Shown piece after piece: positions 1 to 10,159 of a DNA stretch of 64,000 nucleotides; the stretch's first letter is position 1; every line of letters begins with the position of its first letter. The stretch spans positions 1 to 64,000 of the forward strand of contig VJWM01000327.1 of the NCBI GenBank assembly GCA_010909165.1, given 5' to 3'. Position numbers and translations under genes: made by a program. Below the pieces are notes generated by a model that had not been told where the DNA came from, did no database searches, and saw only the letters and a list, made by a program, of their open reading frames with translations. This stretch comes from Anthoceros angustus (taxonomy: Eukaryota; Streptophyta; Anthocerotopsida; Anthocerotales; Anthocerotaceae).

Positions 1-150
1 TCATCATAGGCCTGTTGCCCTCCACTATACATCAACCTCCCTGCCTGTATGTTGGCACCTACAAACATGAAGAGCAGCAGGTAGTCATCGGCAGACAACA
101 AGACCTTACTGGCAACAACAACAGCCTTTGCAATAGCACCAGCAACAAGA

Positions 151-985
151 GGACAACAACAATCCCATTCAGCTTGGTGTTCGTGAGGGTGATCCTTTGT
201 CCCCCAATCTTTTCAGGTTGTATATTGACGAGTTGGAGGAGTGGCTTATGACTTTTGATGATCCTGGTGCTCGTCTGTTCCTCAAGAGTATTCCTATCCT
301 TTTATATGCAAATGATATTGTGCTTCTCTCGCATTCTCCGGAGGGCCTACAGCAGCAACTTCACGTGCTTGCTAATTTTTGCAAAGCTAAGGGTCTCAAT
401 GTCAATCTGCGCAAGACCAAGATTATGCTTTCAACTTTAAGAATTACAGGGGGGATTGCATGTTCTATTATGATGGTAAGGAGGTGGAGTTGGTCCGCTC
501 CTATACATACCTCGGTGTCACGTTTTTTGGCCCCAAGTTCAATTGGACTTTTTCTGCCTCCTCCCGTATCATCAAGTGGTTGGGTTCTATTGGTGTTTTG
601 CGCCAAGCCTTATACCGGATGCATATTCATGATATCTACCTCCGACTGTGGCTTTTCAACACAGTGGTCATTCCCTCAACTTTGTATGGACATTGCTTGT
701 AAGCGTTCCACTCCCTTACCTATCCTCCTTTCTGAATTCGCTGCCTTCTCCCTTGAACTTGATGGCCTCTTTCGCCTATCCTGTTTCCTTTACCACCTCC
801 ACCTTCTTGACATGGCTAACCCTAGCCCTCCCCCTTACCATCTCCTTGCGTACAGGTCTTTCCGCTCCCTTTGGCTCAATACTCATTCTCAAGCTTCCTT
901 ATGCTAGCTCTCTCAACCCGCTGCTTAGCTTAAAAGGTTTGGGTTTGGCCCTTTTAAACTCCCGGCTTGACCTACTCCCCATTTC
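151..985 (+). pseudogene. LINE (non-LTR retrotransposon) reverse transcriptase relic, 5' portion
   Basis: This is the fingers/palm and thumb part of a plant LINE reverse transcriptase, which would copy element RNA at a nicked target. In the plus strand I see 'GVREGDPLSPNLF' (normally GVRQGDPLSP) and then 'YANDIVLLS', where the catalytic YADD has become YAND. Further on, in a different frame, come 'YLGV' and a C-terminal 'LELDGLFRLSCFLY' segment. The reading frame changes between about 430 and 470 and again near 700, so the copy is dead. It ends near 985 where minus-strand copia integrase sequence begins. LINE sequence resumes at 11121. The window edge truncates it upstream. That it is a LINE relic is secure; the exact edges are approximate. 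Confidence 0.85.
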
Positions 986-1489
986 CCACCTTTGTCCAAA
1001 ACCCATTAGGCAATCCAGAGTTTGACAACAACCACGATCCTCTCCTCGAATGGTTACGTTTCATCCGCTCGGCCCACACCATTTTGTGGAGGAGTATCTG
1101 GCCTTGATTAATTCTCTTGATTCCCTTTGGAATCATGAATGGCCCCAAAGCTTTGAAACATACTCTCCACCGTTATCCGTCTCAGACACTTCAATCGGTA
1201 CGGATGCGATTCTCTACAAGGGTGACAAATTTAAAACACTGGCCGAACTTCATCCTTTCCTCAAAGGATAAACCCACACCTTCGTGAGAAATCATCGATG
1301 AAGTGACAAAATAGGAGGCCTTAATTGCAGAGGCATAGGTCCACATACATCGGCTGTGAACCAACTCAAGAGGTTTACTCCTACCTTTACCTCTCTTGTT
1401 CGATGTGATGATTATGCTGTTATATAAGCGTCACACATTGAGAGACTGCAGAAGTTAAGACGAGGATATAACGGGCGAGATAAAACCTT
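986..1489 (-). pseudogene. Copia element B: integrase fragment (distal piece)
   Basis: Read on the minus strand from 1489 downwards, frame-broken translation gives 'PLELVHS', a 'YFVT' block, 'FVTLVENR', a 'DNGGEY'-like stretch, 'PPQNGV' and finally 'SGLPNGFW'. These are the ordered landmarks of a Ty1/copia integrase core, including the DNGGEY aspartate and the region of the catalytic glutamate, which is itself damaged. It continues the pre-integrase fragment at 8062-8300; element A (1495-8054) is inserted between the two. The end near 985 abuts LINE sequence. Any plus-strand ORF here, for example 1050-1271, is an antisense shadow of this integrase. Confidence 0.75.
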
Positions 1490-1494
1490 CATTC
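1490..1494. repeat. Target-site duplication of element A, left copy (cattc)
   Basis: The five bases cattc directly precede the outer edge of element A's left LTR and recur directly after its right LTR at 8055-8059. Five bases is the usual target duplication of Ty1/copia integrases. Confidence 0.85.
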
Positions 1495-1695
1495 AGTTAG
1501 AATTGCATGCGGAAGCGTCTTAAGCAAAGATGCTATATTAACAGTGAATCAAGTGTGATCATAGGTGGGCTTTTATAGGTGGTCTCGAAGGGTGTGTCCT
1601 TTCGCTAGCCTAGCTAACTACCTATACTAACTGCTAGGTCTAGCTGACTAACCAAATTGGTACAGAACCAACGTGGTCTGCTATTATTTCTAACT
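1495..1695 (-). repeat. Element A 3' LTR
   Basis: This 201-bp LTR has short terminal inverted repeats (agttagaa at one end, ttctaact at the other) rather than the more usual TG...CA ends. On the minus strand it contains a TATA-like CCTATAAAAG (1570-1579), the probable Pol II promoter core. It matches 7862-8054 over its full length with scattered substitutions and small indels. The same LTR family recurs on the plus strand as D, split into 21424-21549 and 25468-25570. Confidence 0.9.
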
Positions 1696-1707
1696 CTCCC
1701 TCTCAGA
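1696..1707 (-). other. Element A polypurine tract
   Basis: The minus strand reads TCTGAGAGGGAG immediately before the 3' LTR. This is the expected plus-strand primer site for reverse transcription. The same tract precedes LTR D at 21412-21423 on the plus strand. Confidence 0.75.
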
Positions 1708-1959
1708 CATGTTGCCGCCCGAGAGCTCAAGAAAGGAGATCACTACTAAAAGAAACCGCCATCGGCTACCATCTTCGGCTCGGTGTCACATCTTCTAGTC
1801 GCTCCCGGCCGACGCCGAGTCTCGTCGACAAAGAACTCACGCAGAGAGCACCCCATGACCAGAGAAGCAAGTCTTCAACTTAAGTTATCTTCGTAGATGA
1901 TGGAACAAACATGGAAAGCCTCACCAAATGAGTGATTTGTCTAGCTCACATAGCTACTA

Positions 1960-2440
1960 CAATCTACAAGTCCAAGCCCTTCTCTGGGAAACAAGTGTTT
2001 AAACTTGGGCAGACTTCACGTAACATCGTCAGATTATCATCCTGTTGACACATAGATCTTCACTAAGCCCCTCTCAGAAGATCTCTAACATAATGATGTT
2101 GAATCTCAATGTGCTTAGCGGGCGTGAAACATGTGGTTAGAAACTGTATGGTACGATATTATCACGCAATAAGCCGAGGTCCCGCTTGTTGCATACCCAA
2201 GTCTCGTGACAACTTCCTTTCCCACTGCCTCCTTAGTGGCTTCAGAGAGGTAATTCGACCGTGGAAGATAAAGATATTGAGGCTTGTTTCACAAGACCAA
2301 TTTACAACAAAGGAGCCATGAGGAAGCAATAAGCCGATAGACTCTTTCGTGTCTGATCGGAAGCCCAACTGTGATCGACATAGCAAGTCAATTGTAGACT
2401 CCTTTTGCCACTAGGCTTGTAGCAGACCATAGTTAGAAGT
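1960..2440 (-). pseudogene. Element A RNase H domain relic
   Basis: Minus-strand translation between about 2440 and 1960 keeps a scrambled outline of the Copia RNase H: a 'SDTKESIG' block corresponding to the RKST region and downstream 'LSRDLG', normally part of the A-KE-WLR-LL-DLG helix. Several frameshifts interrupt it. It follows the reverse transcriptase relic and precedes the polypurine tract, as expected. The assignment rests on position plus weak motif resemblance. Confidence 0.6.
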
Positions 2441-2469
2441 ACCCTTGAGGTACCGCATAATTCTTTTAA

Positions 2470-3440
2470 GTGCTACCCAGTTGATCCCTTCCGGTTCTCG
2501 TGAGAATTGGGCAACGCATTAACATGATTAGATATGTCCGGTCTTGTCTGGCTAAGAAACATGAGAGTGCCAACCGCCATACGATAAGGTACACTCTCCA
2601 TTTTTCTTCGCCGACTGTGGACAAGAAGATGAGGAGAGCTTAACACCAACAAAGACTGGAGTGGTAGCCGCCGCGTGCATTCTCCAAGTTGAACCTCTTG
2701 AGCATCCTGCCACATATCGACCTTGATGAAGGTAGATTGCTCCAAAGTGGACTCTCTTTGTGTACGCATTCCAAGAATGTATTTAACTTGACCCGATCTT
2801 TCATTTCAAACTCCTTGAGATCGAGATTGATCCGTTAACCAACTCCACATTGTTACCGGGATAACTAAGTCATCCACGATAACGCTATCAAAACAAGTGA
2901 GCTGTCCTTTGTAGCACATAGTTAGTATCGCTTCGGCACGAAGCCAATCTTCTTAAGATAAGAGTCAATTCTCTGTACCAAATGAGGACTTTGTTTGAGC
3001 CCATAAATAGAACGAAGGAGTTTACACACCTTGTGCGGAATCTCTTATCCTCATAATCCTGTTGATCCATGTAGATCTCTTCTTCCAAGTGACCATAGAG
3101 GAAAGTCGATAAACGCGTCCGATAGATGTCCAAGTTAAGTTCAAGACATAAAGCAAGGAGCATCCTTATCGGGTGCTTTGACGACTGTGTGAGTAGACTT
3201 GATCGCCTTGATAGTCGACTCTCTTCTCGACTATAGCCCTGGCCACTAGCCTCGCTTTATAACGATGGGGCTCAACCTCTTGAAACTTGGTTTTGAGTAC
3301 CCACTTGCACTTGATGAGTCCTTCCCGGGGTAGATCCACTAACGCCCAAGTGTTATTCTTGACTAAAGAGTTATACTCATCGTCAACAGCCGCTTTAGAC
3401 CGTGTCTAGCATATGCTTCTTGAAGTGTGAGAGGATCTCC
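2470..3440 (-). pseudogene. Element A reverse transcriptase relic
   Basis: The minus strand carries degraded Copia reverse transcriptase motifs: 'FLYGHLEEEIYM' near 3080 (normally FL-G-L-EEIYM-QP), a 'VDDLVI' block near 2860 corresponding to the catalytic YVDD loop, and 'VPYRMAVGTLMFL' followed by 'TRPDIS' near 2580-2520. These lie in different frames, separated by stops, so no intact polymerase is made. The order matches Ty1/copia pol. Confidence 0.8.
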
Positions 3441-3443
3441 TCC

Positions 3444-4604
3444 TCAAACAATGTAACTCATAGCAAGAGAATAGGCGGCCGGATCAAGATCAAGATAACC
3501 AGCTTGATTGAACTCCAAGTCAAATGGCTTCTCATTCCAGAGGTGTCTAGTCTCCGACGCTGTAGGGTACCTACTGTGGAACAACGACTTGTCTCGGGGT
3601 GATGGAGGTAAAGGAATGTCTGGGCCGCCTCCAAAGATGTATGTCCCCAAATCCAGAGGCACCGTCTGCATCATCCATGGGCCGATCATATTCTCTCGAA
3701 AGGTGAACCGGAAGAACCGAATCGCTTGAGGTAAAGGAGCCATGGCAGGACAGAAGACCAGCAGAAAAGACGAAGGGCTTAAATCAAAGTGAATGTAAAC
3801 GGCCGAGAGCGGACTATTGGGGATAGAAGTCGCATCATCATCCTCATCCAAAAGCGGACCAGAGGAGAGAATCTCGACGAAAGTGACAGACCGAGCATAA
3901 ACAGGAGTCCGAGTAGCCACATCAATCAACTTGTACGCCTTGCGATCCTCACCATAACCCACAAACACCAGCTTCCGTGCTCGGGAAGAAAGCTTATCAC
4001 GGAGCCGAGAGGACATAGGCATAAGCAGGAGAGCCAAAGACGCGCAAATGGGTGATCAAAGGCTTGTACCCATGCCAAGAGACTCGAAAGGAGTACTAAC
4101 AACAACTTGGTCAAGAACTGTTTTGATGTATGCCGTCAGAGACCGCCTCAAAAAGACTTAGGCAAGCGTTTAGACCGGCTAACATAGCTCGCGCATGGCC
4201 ATGAGATCGCCATTGGCCTTCTCAGCAACGCCATTCTGAGCGGAAGTGTAGGGAACAGTGAATTGTCTCAAGATCCCACGCTCCTCACAGTAGTCTTTGA
4301 ACTGATGGTTGTTGAGTTCTCCCGCATTGTCGGATCTGATGCACCGCAGCTTGCATCCAGTGTGCAACTCGGCCATAGAAACAAAAGGTGAGAACACAGC
4401 AAAGGAGTCACTCTTGAGACGAAGCGGGTACGCAAAAGAGTAGCGGGAATAATCATCCACTATCGTCATAAAATGGCGTGCTCCGCCTAAAGAAGTAATA
4501 GGGAGAGGTCCACACAAGTCTACGTGAACTAACTCCAAAGGCTGAGAAGCCCTATGAGGTGAAGACCAGAGTAGGAGAGCTCGCTTGCAGCACACACGCT
4601 TCAC
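3444..4604 (-). pseudogene. Element A integrase relic
   Basis: This is a Ty1/copia integrase on the minus strand. The longest intact piece (4604-4179) shows 'ELVHVDLCGPL' (first catalytic Asp), 'IVDDYSRYSF', 'RSDNAGE' (second Asp) and 'QNGVAEKANG' (catalytic Glu), so the D,D,E set is still readable. After a frame break the C-terminal region (4037-3444) holds 'KLVFVGYGEDRKAYKL', the usual integrase C-terminal box, and then the variable linker to reverse transcriptase. The two pieces are not in one frame, so the gene is inactive. Confidence 0.88.
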
Positions 4605-5220
4605 AAAGAGGTGGTGTCTTGGCCAAGGAGGGCAACTTATCTCGATACAAGTCCTGCTGAGTCATGGCAAGGAGCTTGGCAGGATTGAGGTGCCCAAGTC
4701 GACAGTGCCAAAGTAGGGCATTCCCAGATGGAGGGAGCCCAGGTGGTGAGGCAACCTTAGAAGATGCTACCACTGCAGCAAGTGTAGTGTACACAGGGGT
4801 GCCAGTGAAGATGTAGAGATCATTGCGGGGCTGCCCTCTGGCTACAACTTGCCTTGGCTGAGAGGAACGATAGAGAAAACAATCCTCACGTCCAAACTCC
4901 AATTAAAAGCTCCATCTAGCGGTTGGCACGGAAATCAAATTCTTAGCCATCCGCGGACGTGGAGCACACTATTTAGCACAAGGAGGAACCATCCTCCAAA
5001 GGTGAATGTCAACCAACTCCAAAAGCAATAGCAAGGCCGAGTCATCGCCCAACAAAGACAAAACGTGGAGTGTCATTGTCGTGTAGGAAGTAAACATGTG
5101 CTTGAGCTGCAGATATGGGCATGAGTCCAAAGAAACTGTGAGGTCAACTCGTTACCAAGCACACTAAAGCAATCTCTTGATTTGGTTCTTGGCCTTGGAG
5201 AATAGTCAGATTAGCGCCTT
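4552..5220 (-). pseudogene. Element A protease and GAG pre-integrase relic
   Basis: The minus strand at 4760-4600 gives 'ALLWHCRLGHLNPAKLLAM' and then 'LCEACVL', the HHCC zinc-binding pre-integrase domain that precedes Copia integrase. Upstream, 5160-5040 reads 'AQAHVYFLHDN' and 'PRFVFVG', which fits the region after the aspartic protease active site; the DSGA motif itself is lost. 4902-4800 carries 'SSQPRQVVARGQP', a segment that recurs on the plus strand at about 21300-21390. Frame breaks separate the parts. Confidence 0.75.
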
Positions 5221-5224
5221 GATC

Positions 5225-6071
5225 TCACGCTTTCTCACCGGCCTGCTTCTTCCTGCACTCAAGGCCCCAAAGGGCCGGGTGATCGACACCAATTGCACGC
5301 CCTTGACGCTTTGCAGCTTGAGGAGGGGAAGAGGCGTGAAGGAGGCCTTTGATGGGCCGGAGTTGTTGTCGGGTTATTCTCTCTTCTGTTGATTTTGTGA
5401 CCGTCCTCGAGTCACAAACATCACCGCTCTCCACCATGTTTAGATGTGCCGAGTTGAAGCGGGATGCCTCCTCGAAGGAGTGCGCCAAAGAAGCTGGCTA
5501 CGCTTAGGTGGATTGTCCACCAGCCGCCATCGCTGTGAAGTCCGGACCGACCGGTTTTGGGAAGAGAAACGATCGATAACCAGCCGGAAGGCCGGTCGAC
5601 GAAAGATCACATTGTAGTCAGTCCAAGTGCAGCCAATTGTGCCCAAGGTACCGAACACCACGTGATGGGCAATACTATCACCTTGTTGCATCCGAAGAGT
5701 GTAAAACTCTTGTCGGACGGTGACCAAGGTCATCACATTCGCTGATGATAGATGTCATTGATCCGCCTGGCCTCTGCTGAAGTAGTCGCATCCGGTGATG
5801 CAAGGTGGTTTCGCCAAGGCGAAACCAGCATTTGCATGGCTTGACGATCCAACTTGAGCCACGCATCAATCGCCGACCGAGGTGCGGTAGGCTTTGGGGA
5901 AACACCTCCACGGGAGAAGATCGCGTGTTGAGAGTTTTCATCCGCCGAGACCAAAATCTCATATTTGGTCCTTGAACCTATCTCTCTTTGAAGTCAGGAG
6001 ACGTTCATAACATTAATTACAGGAGCCAGAGATGGCGGAGGTGGCGGTGGTGGTGGAGTGCCTCCTGACAT
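5225..6071 (-). pseudogene. Element A gag relic
   Basis: The probable gag start is ATG at 6071-6069, reading 'MSGGTPPPPPPPPSLAPV'. Frame-shifted pieces then follow: 'VSADENSQHAIFSRGG' near 5950, 'AWLKLDRQAMQMLVS', 'INDIYHQRM' and 'VTVRQEFYTLRMQQGDSIA' near 5720. The last corresponds to the helical RNA-binding gag domain (UBN2-like), where a short peptide on loop size and flexibility usually lies. No CCHC zinc knuckle is readable. Gag would form the particle that packages element RNA. Confidence 0.65.
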
Positions 6072-7848
6072 GGTCAAATCCTTGGCTCCACAATTGTGTA
6101 AACGAGCAGCGTGTTGTGACACAAGGCTCAGAAAAACACAACTGTAGTGTGAGCAAAAATTTTTCCAGGAGAGTTCAAAGCAAACACACTCACACCAGCC
6201 ACCTACAACGACGTACCGGATCCTGGCTCCAAAATTGTTTTCGAGCACTCTATCAAAGCTTGACTCAATGCGTCAACAATGCAAGAACATTCACAAGATT
6301 AGTGATGTGGGTGATCGATCGCCAAAGATTTTGATAATGGAGAGAGCGTTGTTCGGGTGCGAGGCTCGGCGGGCCTCGTTGTACTTGAACTCCTTGTAGG
6401 CGCTTCCAAAGTCTCGAAGGAGAGGACGGATCTTGGTTCCTCCTCAATATGACGGCGGTGTATTGACGATGTCCCTGTTGAAATCGTGTAGGAGGCACTT
6501 CGTGACAGCCAAGAGCCGTCGAGTTGAGAAGGATCGCCACCAAAATCGCCACTAATTTCTGGAAAAGAGCCCGAAAAACAATTAATGTGAGCGAAGAAAA
6601 GAATTAGGGGCCCTGCTCGACGTAACGGGTGACACCCGTCATGAATGGGCACGCCGTTCCGAACGGGTGCGTGTAATACCGAACGGGTGGCACCTGCTCG
6701 GGCGCCCACAACTTGTTGATAACGTTCGGCGGGCGATCACCGCGGCGAACCGCCAAGGCCGCTGGCGCTCCGCGCGCGCGCGCCTCCTGAGCACCAACCC
6801 GAGGTCGGCGAGGATGGCGGACGGCCGAGATCGCCGGGCGCGCCCCTTGTCGATGGCGACTCCAGATGGGGCGCCTGGGGCTGTGAGATCTCGCCTCTCG
6901 TCGGTCAAATTGCCGAGATTCGTGACGATCAATTCATCGCCGCCGCCCAATCCACAAAATTTCGCGATTCGGGCCGGACGGCTGATGCAGGGGGGCTCGA
7001 GCCGATCAAGGCGCCTGAGAAGCACCTCCGTGATGAATTTTGGCTAGAATCGGCCGAGATTGAGAGAATCGATCTTCTCAATCGCTCTTGTGCCTCTTGA
7101 CGGTCTGCGCACTCGAGTGATCCTCACGCCGACCGAAAAGATGGAACTGATGGCGGAGACCACCCTTGATCTTGCAAGGTATGGAAGAGGGCATCCACCC
7201 ACCCGCCGAACATCCGGTAGTGGCGAGGTGCTTGAGTGAAGCCAAAACCTCGAGTTGTTATGCGTTGATTGGTGCGCCCATGGGATCGCTCCCTATCCTC
7301 TCCAATGCGCCGTGCTTGGGGCTGAGAGCGACGATTCCTTGCCATGCTTGCTGAGATTAGTGGCTAGGAGATTAGAGAATGTAAGATGGTCAATAGGATA
7401 GATGTTAGAAGAGAGAAAAACCTTTGAGGCTTCCCCTCCCCCTCTATCCATCTTAAGGACCAGGCTACTTACACCCAATCAAATCCCATGGGCATGTAGA
7501 TAGGAAAGGAGGCAAGAAAATAAATAGAAAATTGGTTTTTCATTTTTCTACATGTCTTCCTTTTCTAAACCTCTATTAAAATAGAAGACAATAAAATTTA
7601 ATTTCTATAAATATAGAAGAACTAAATTCATAGGCTTGAGAAAGCTCCATTAAGTCGCATGGAAGCTTGGGGACCTCATCGTAGCTGCCTTCTTTGTGGT
7701 CAGGTAGAACCAATCTGCTATCCAAAACAACGTATCAAGTTTTTCTAACCATGAGCGAGCAAATGGAGCTTCAAAAATCCATGGCTCACCTGGGTAATGA
7801 TACGTGCAAAGTCTAGCCATTGAACCTAGAGACCATGGTAGGAGCCGA
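6072..7848 (-). other. Element A 5' leader with GC-rich islet
   Basis: About 1.78 kb separates the primer-binding site from the gag start. I see no conserved coding here. 6600-7040 is GC-rich and CpG-dense, and near 6620-6700 it contains three variants of an 'acgggtg' motif. The remainder, around 7480-7640, is AT-rich. A leader this long may have acquired an insertion, but no flanking duplication was found. Confidence 0.5.
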
Positions 7849-7861
7849 GGCTTTGATACCA
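7849..7861 (-). other. Element A primer-binding site
   Basis: On the minus strand, directly after the 5' LTR, the sequence reads TGGTATCAAAGCC. This closely matches the common plant Copia primer-binding site TGGTATCAGAGCC, complementary to the 3' end of initiator methionine tRNA. It fixes the orientation and the inner LTR boundary. Confidence 0.85.
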
Positions 7862-8054
7862 AGTTAGAATTGCATGCGGAAGCGTCTTAAGCAAAGATGC
7901 TATATTAACAGTGAATCAAGTATGATTATAGGTGGGCTTTTATAGGTGGTCTCGAAGGGGTCTGTCCTTTCGCTAGCCTAGCTAACTACCTATACTAAGC
8001 ACTGGTCTAGGTAACCAAATTGATGCAGGAACCAACGTGCACTTATTTCTAACT
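7862..8054 (-). repeat. Element A 5' LTR
   Basis: This 193-bp copy aligns with 1495-1695 end to end, with the same terminal inverted repeats and TATA region. It differs by scattered substitutions and several short indels, including an 8-base-scale difference near 8000-8030. Confidence 0.9.
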
Positions 8055-8059
8055 CATTC
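8055..8059. repeat. Target-site duplication of element A, right copy (cattc)
   Basis: Exact match to 1490-1494. Beyond it, minus-strand pre-integrase sequence of element B continues, which joins across the insertion to the integrase at 1489. Confidence 0.85.
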
Positions 8060-8061
8060 CC

Positions 8062-9302
8062 TTAGGACATATGTCCCTGGCAGCATGCCACAAGGAAACA
8101 TTTGGGTTTGCTTTCTGTTACGAGATCATGATCTTTGGCAGTGTTTACGAAGTGAGTACAAAGTGCCACACTTGATCCACGAGCTAACACAAGAGAACCT
8201 TTGGAGATCTTCCAAGAGTGATCCCCAAACCGGTGGTAACCCGGCATCATCCAAGCATCTGCGCTAATCATGCTCTTTGTCAACTTGAACATGCCTAACG
8301 TCCTTCAGCATGAATGAAGATCTGTTGTCAAACTTGAGCTACACATCACCTCGCTGCGATCGCATGCGTAGTTATTTCCAAGCCTAACGCATCCTTTCCT
8401 TGTAGCATCATCGTGCTAAACCACTCTCTATGAGGAGTAACATGGAAAGATGCACGAATCAATTATCCAATTGCGAATAAATGACTATCACATATTAATT
8501 ATGCGACATTCAAGTAAGAAGAGATAAGGACATCTCGTCCTCAACGAGTTTAACTCTTCCTGACAGAAGTCGCCTTCTTGTCGTCCTGCTTCTTCTCTTT
8601 TCCTTGGTCCTTTTGAACTTCTCGCACTCTCTTTTGAAGTGACCCCTTTTGTGACAATAGTGACACTCCACATTCTTATTACGACTACGAGATTTGCTGA
8701 GAAAAGCTTATCCGGTTGCTTCCCTTGCGTGGACCTCCCTCTCACTATGAGACCTTTGGAACCTTTGGAAGGTTCCATGTTTTCTGTTCACCTCCTCGTT
8801 AACGGCTACCTTCTACATTTACAATGGTAAGACCACTAGCGAGGCGAAATTACTCAGGCTGAAAGGTGTCCCAACTCTCGGTAATGTGACCAGCGAAACA
8901 TAGCTCTCACGGAATGGGAATGTGATACCTTGAGATGAGGCTGGCTGAAAATGGTATTGAAATCATTCGGATGATCGGACATCCTCGTCCCTTCCTTCAT
9001 CTTCAAGTCCACCATTTGTTTCAACCAATACACGAAGCCGCACTTTGCTTCTCATACAGTCCTGACACGCCCGCGATCCGTAACTTGTGGTCTTATCTTT
9101 CACATTGAAGTACTGTTTTTGACAATGTTAGCATGATAGTAGATCTAGCAAGCTCATCCAGTCCGCCACTCATCACATGTCATACTATACGGTTTGGCGC
9201 CTAACAACTTTATGGGCTTGATCGCTTTTTACGCACTAGAACATTATACACTTGTTCTTTCGAGCGGGAAGTTAGTACCATCTAACTACCGATATTGAAC
9301 AT
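8062..9302 (-). pseudogene. Copia element B: gag, zinc knuckle and pre-integrase region
   Basis: On the minus strand a decayed gag begins near ATG 9302-9300. It shows 'LDELARSTIMLTLSKTV', 'GLYEKQSAASCI', 'MVDLKMKEGTRMSDH' and then a clear zinc knuckle 'CHYCHKRGHFKREC' (CX2CX4HX4C, about 8675-8634). 8290-8062 carries the protease-to-pre-integrase segment with 'GDHSWKISKGSLVLARG'. Several frameshifts interrupt it. The series continues in the integrase at 1489-986, with element A inserted in between. This copy is a different Copia lineage from A, because gag and zinc knuckle are clearly distinct. Confidence 0.8.
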
Positions 9303-10143
9303 AGCGTTTTCGATGATGAAGACATCATGATTCAAAAATCGTCTGAGATAAAACTCGCCTTGTCGGAAAAGTCAAAGAAAAGCATCTTGCGTCACGGCGT
9401 GTATTTTGTTGGCTATTCCACCGATATTCGGCGAATATTTTGGCGGTTTTACGCCGCGTGACCACCGCGCTGCGCTCGCGATGCGTGCACGGCTGGGCCG
9501 CTGCGGCTTCTGCGCCGGCCCGGCCGCCCGCGTGGCGCCTGCGCACCCAGCGGCCGCCCCGCCACAGCGCCGCCGCGCCCAGCGGCCCAGCCGCGCTTGT
9601 GGCGTGCCGTGGCACAGCCACACCGTGGCCGGCGCCCGCGGCTGCCAGCATCGCGCCACGCTTCCCTGTGCGCGCGCTGGCCGCGCGCGCCCGCGGCTGG
9701 CCCGGCTTCGCGGCCGCGCCCTGCGGCCGCGGCCAGCGCGCCCGCGTCCGGCTGGCGGCTTGGCGCCAGCGCTCGCGGCACTCGCCCGCTCACGGCTTTC
9801 TGCGTTCGCGCCCCTCGCGATGTGGATCACCGCAATTCCAGCTGCGCCGACCCTGCGGTAGAAAATTCTAGCATCGCAACACAACCAAACCTTTCGATGC
9901 GGTTGAAGGATCGTGTGGCGGCACATGATGGTGGAAAGAGGAGAGGAGAGGAGAGGCAAGTGTAACTCTCACATTGAGATGAGGCTTGGAGGTATTATAC
10001 CCTCAGCACTCTAGGAAGCTCCACAAGAAGCCCCTAGGAAGGAGCACAAGAAGCTTCCTAGTGATTAGCTTCTAAACTAATGATACACCTAACTTAGACT
10101 AAGTGTATTAGTCTAAGTACATTGAGCTTTAATACCCTTACAA
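9303..10143 (-). repeat. Element B: single LTR plus leader, with GC-rich islet
   Basis: The minus strand at about 10159-10144 reads as a purine-rich AAGTGGGAGG, a plausible polypurine tract that follows RNase H. LTR-like sequence starts at about 10143 with TTGTAAGGG and has a TATA-like element around 9990. No primer-binding site could be placed, so the LTR's inner end is unknown. About 9430-9830 is extremely GC- and CpG-rich with several GCGGCCGC sites. The overlapping ORFs there are composition artefacts. The block joins the RNase H end of B on its right to the gag start of B on its left. Confidence 0.5.
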
Positions 10144-10159
10144 CCTCCCACTTAAAGGC

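Larger units (their letters stand above)
1495..8054 (-). mobile_element. Complete but decayed Ty1/copia LTR retrotransposon A
   Basis: This 6.56-kb element lies on the minus strand with every structural landmark in order. The 5' LTR is 7862-8054, the primer-binding site 7849-7861, a long leader runs to 6072, then gag, protease, pre-integrase, integrase, reverse transcriptase and RNase H, a polypurine tract at 1696-1707, and the 3' LTR 1495-1695. A 5-bp duplication (cattc) flanks it. Integrase precedes reverse transcriptase, which is diagnostic of Copia rather than Gypsy. Coding parts are broken by several frameshifts and stops, so it is not autonomous now. It landed inside the integrase gene of older element B. 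LTR divergence of several percent, including indels, suggests that the insertion is not very recent. Confidence 0.9.

Noticed and set aside
1050-1271. Plus-strand ORF of 73 codons
   Set aside because: The minus strand here carries recognisable integrase text of element B, so the plus ORF is a shadow.
7650-7862. 70-codon minus ORF after the 5' LTR of element A
   Set aside because: It starts inside the primer-binding site and has no gag features; it is leader sequence.
9325-9965. Six overlapping ORFs of 108-195 codons, Ala/Arg/Pro-rich
   Set aside because: They arise from extreme GC content, where stop codons are rare; no domain or consistent frame is seen.
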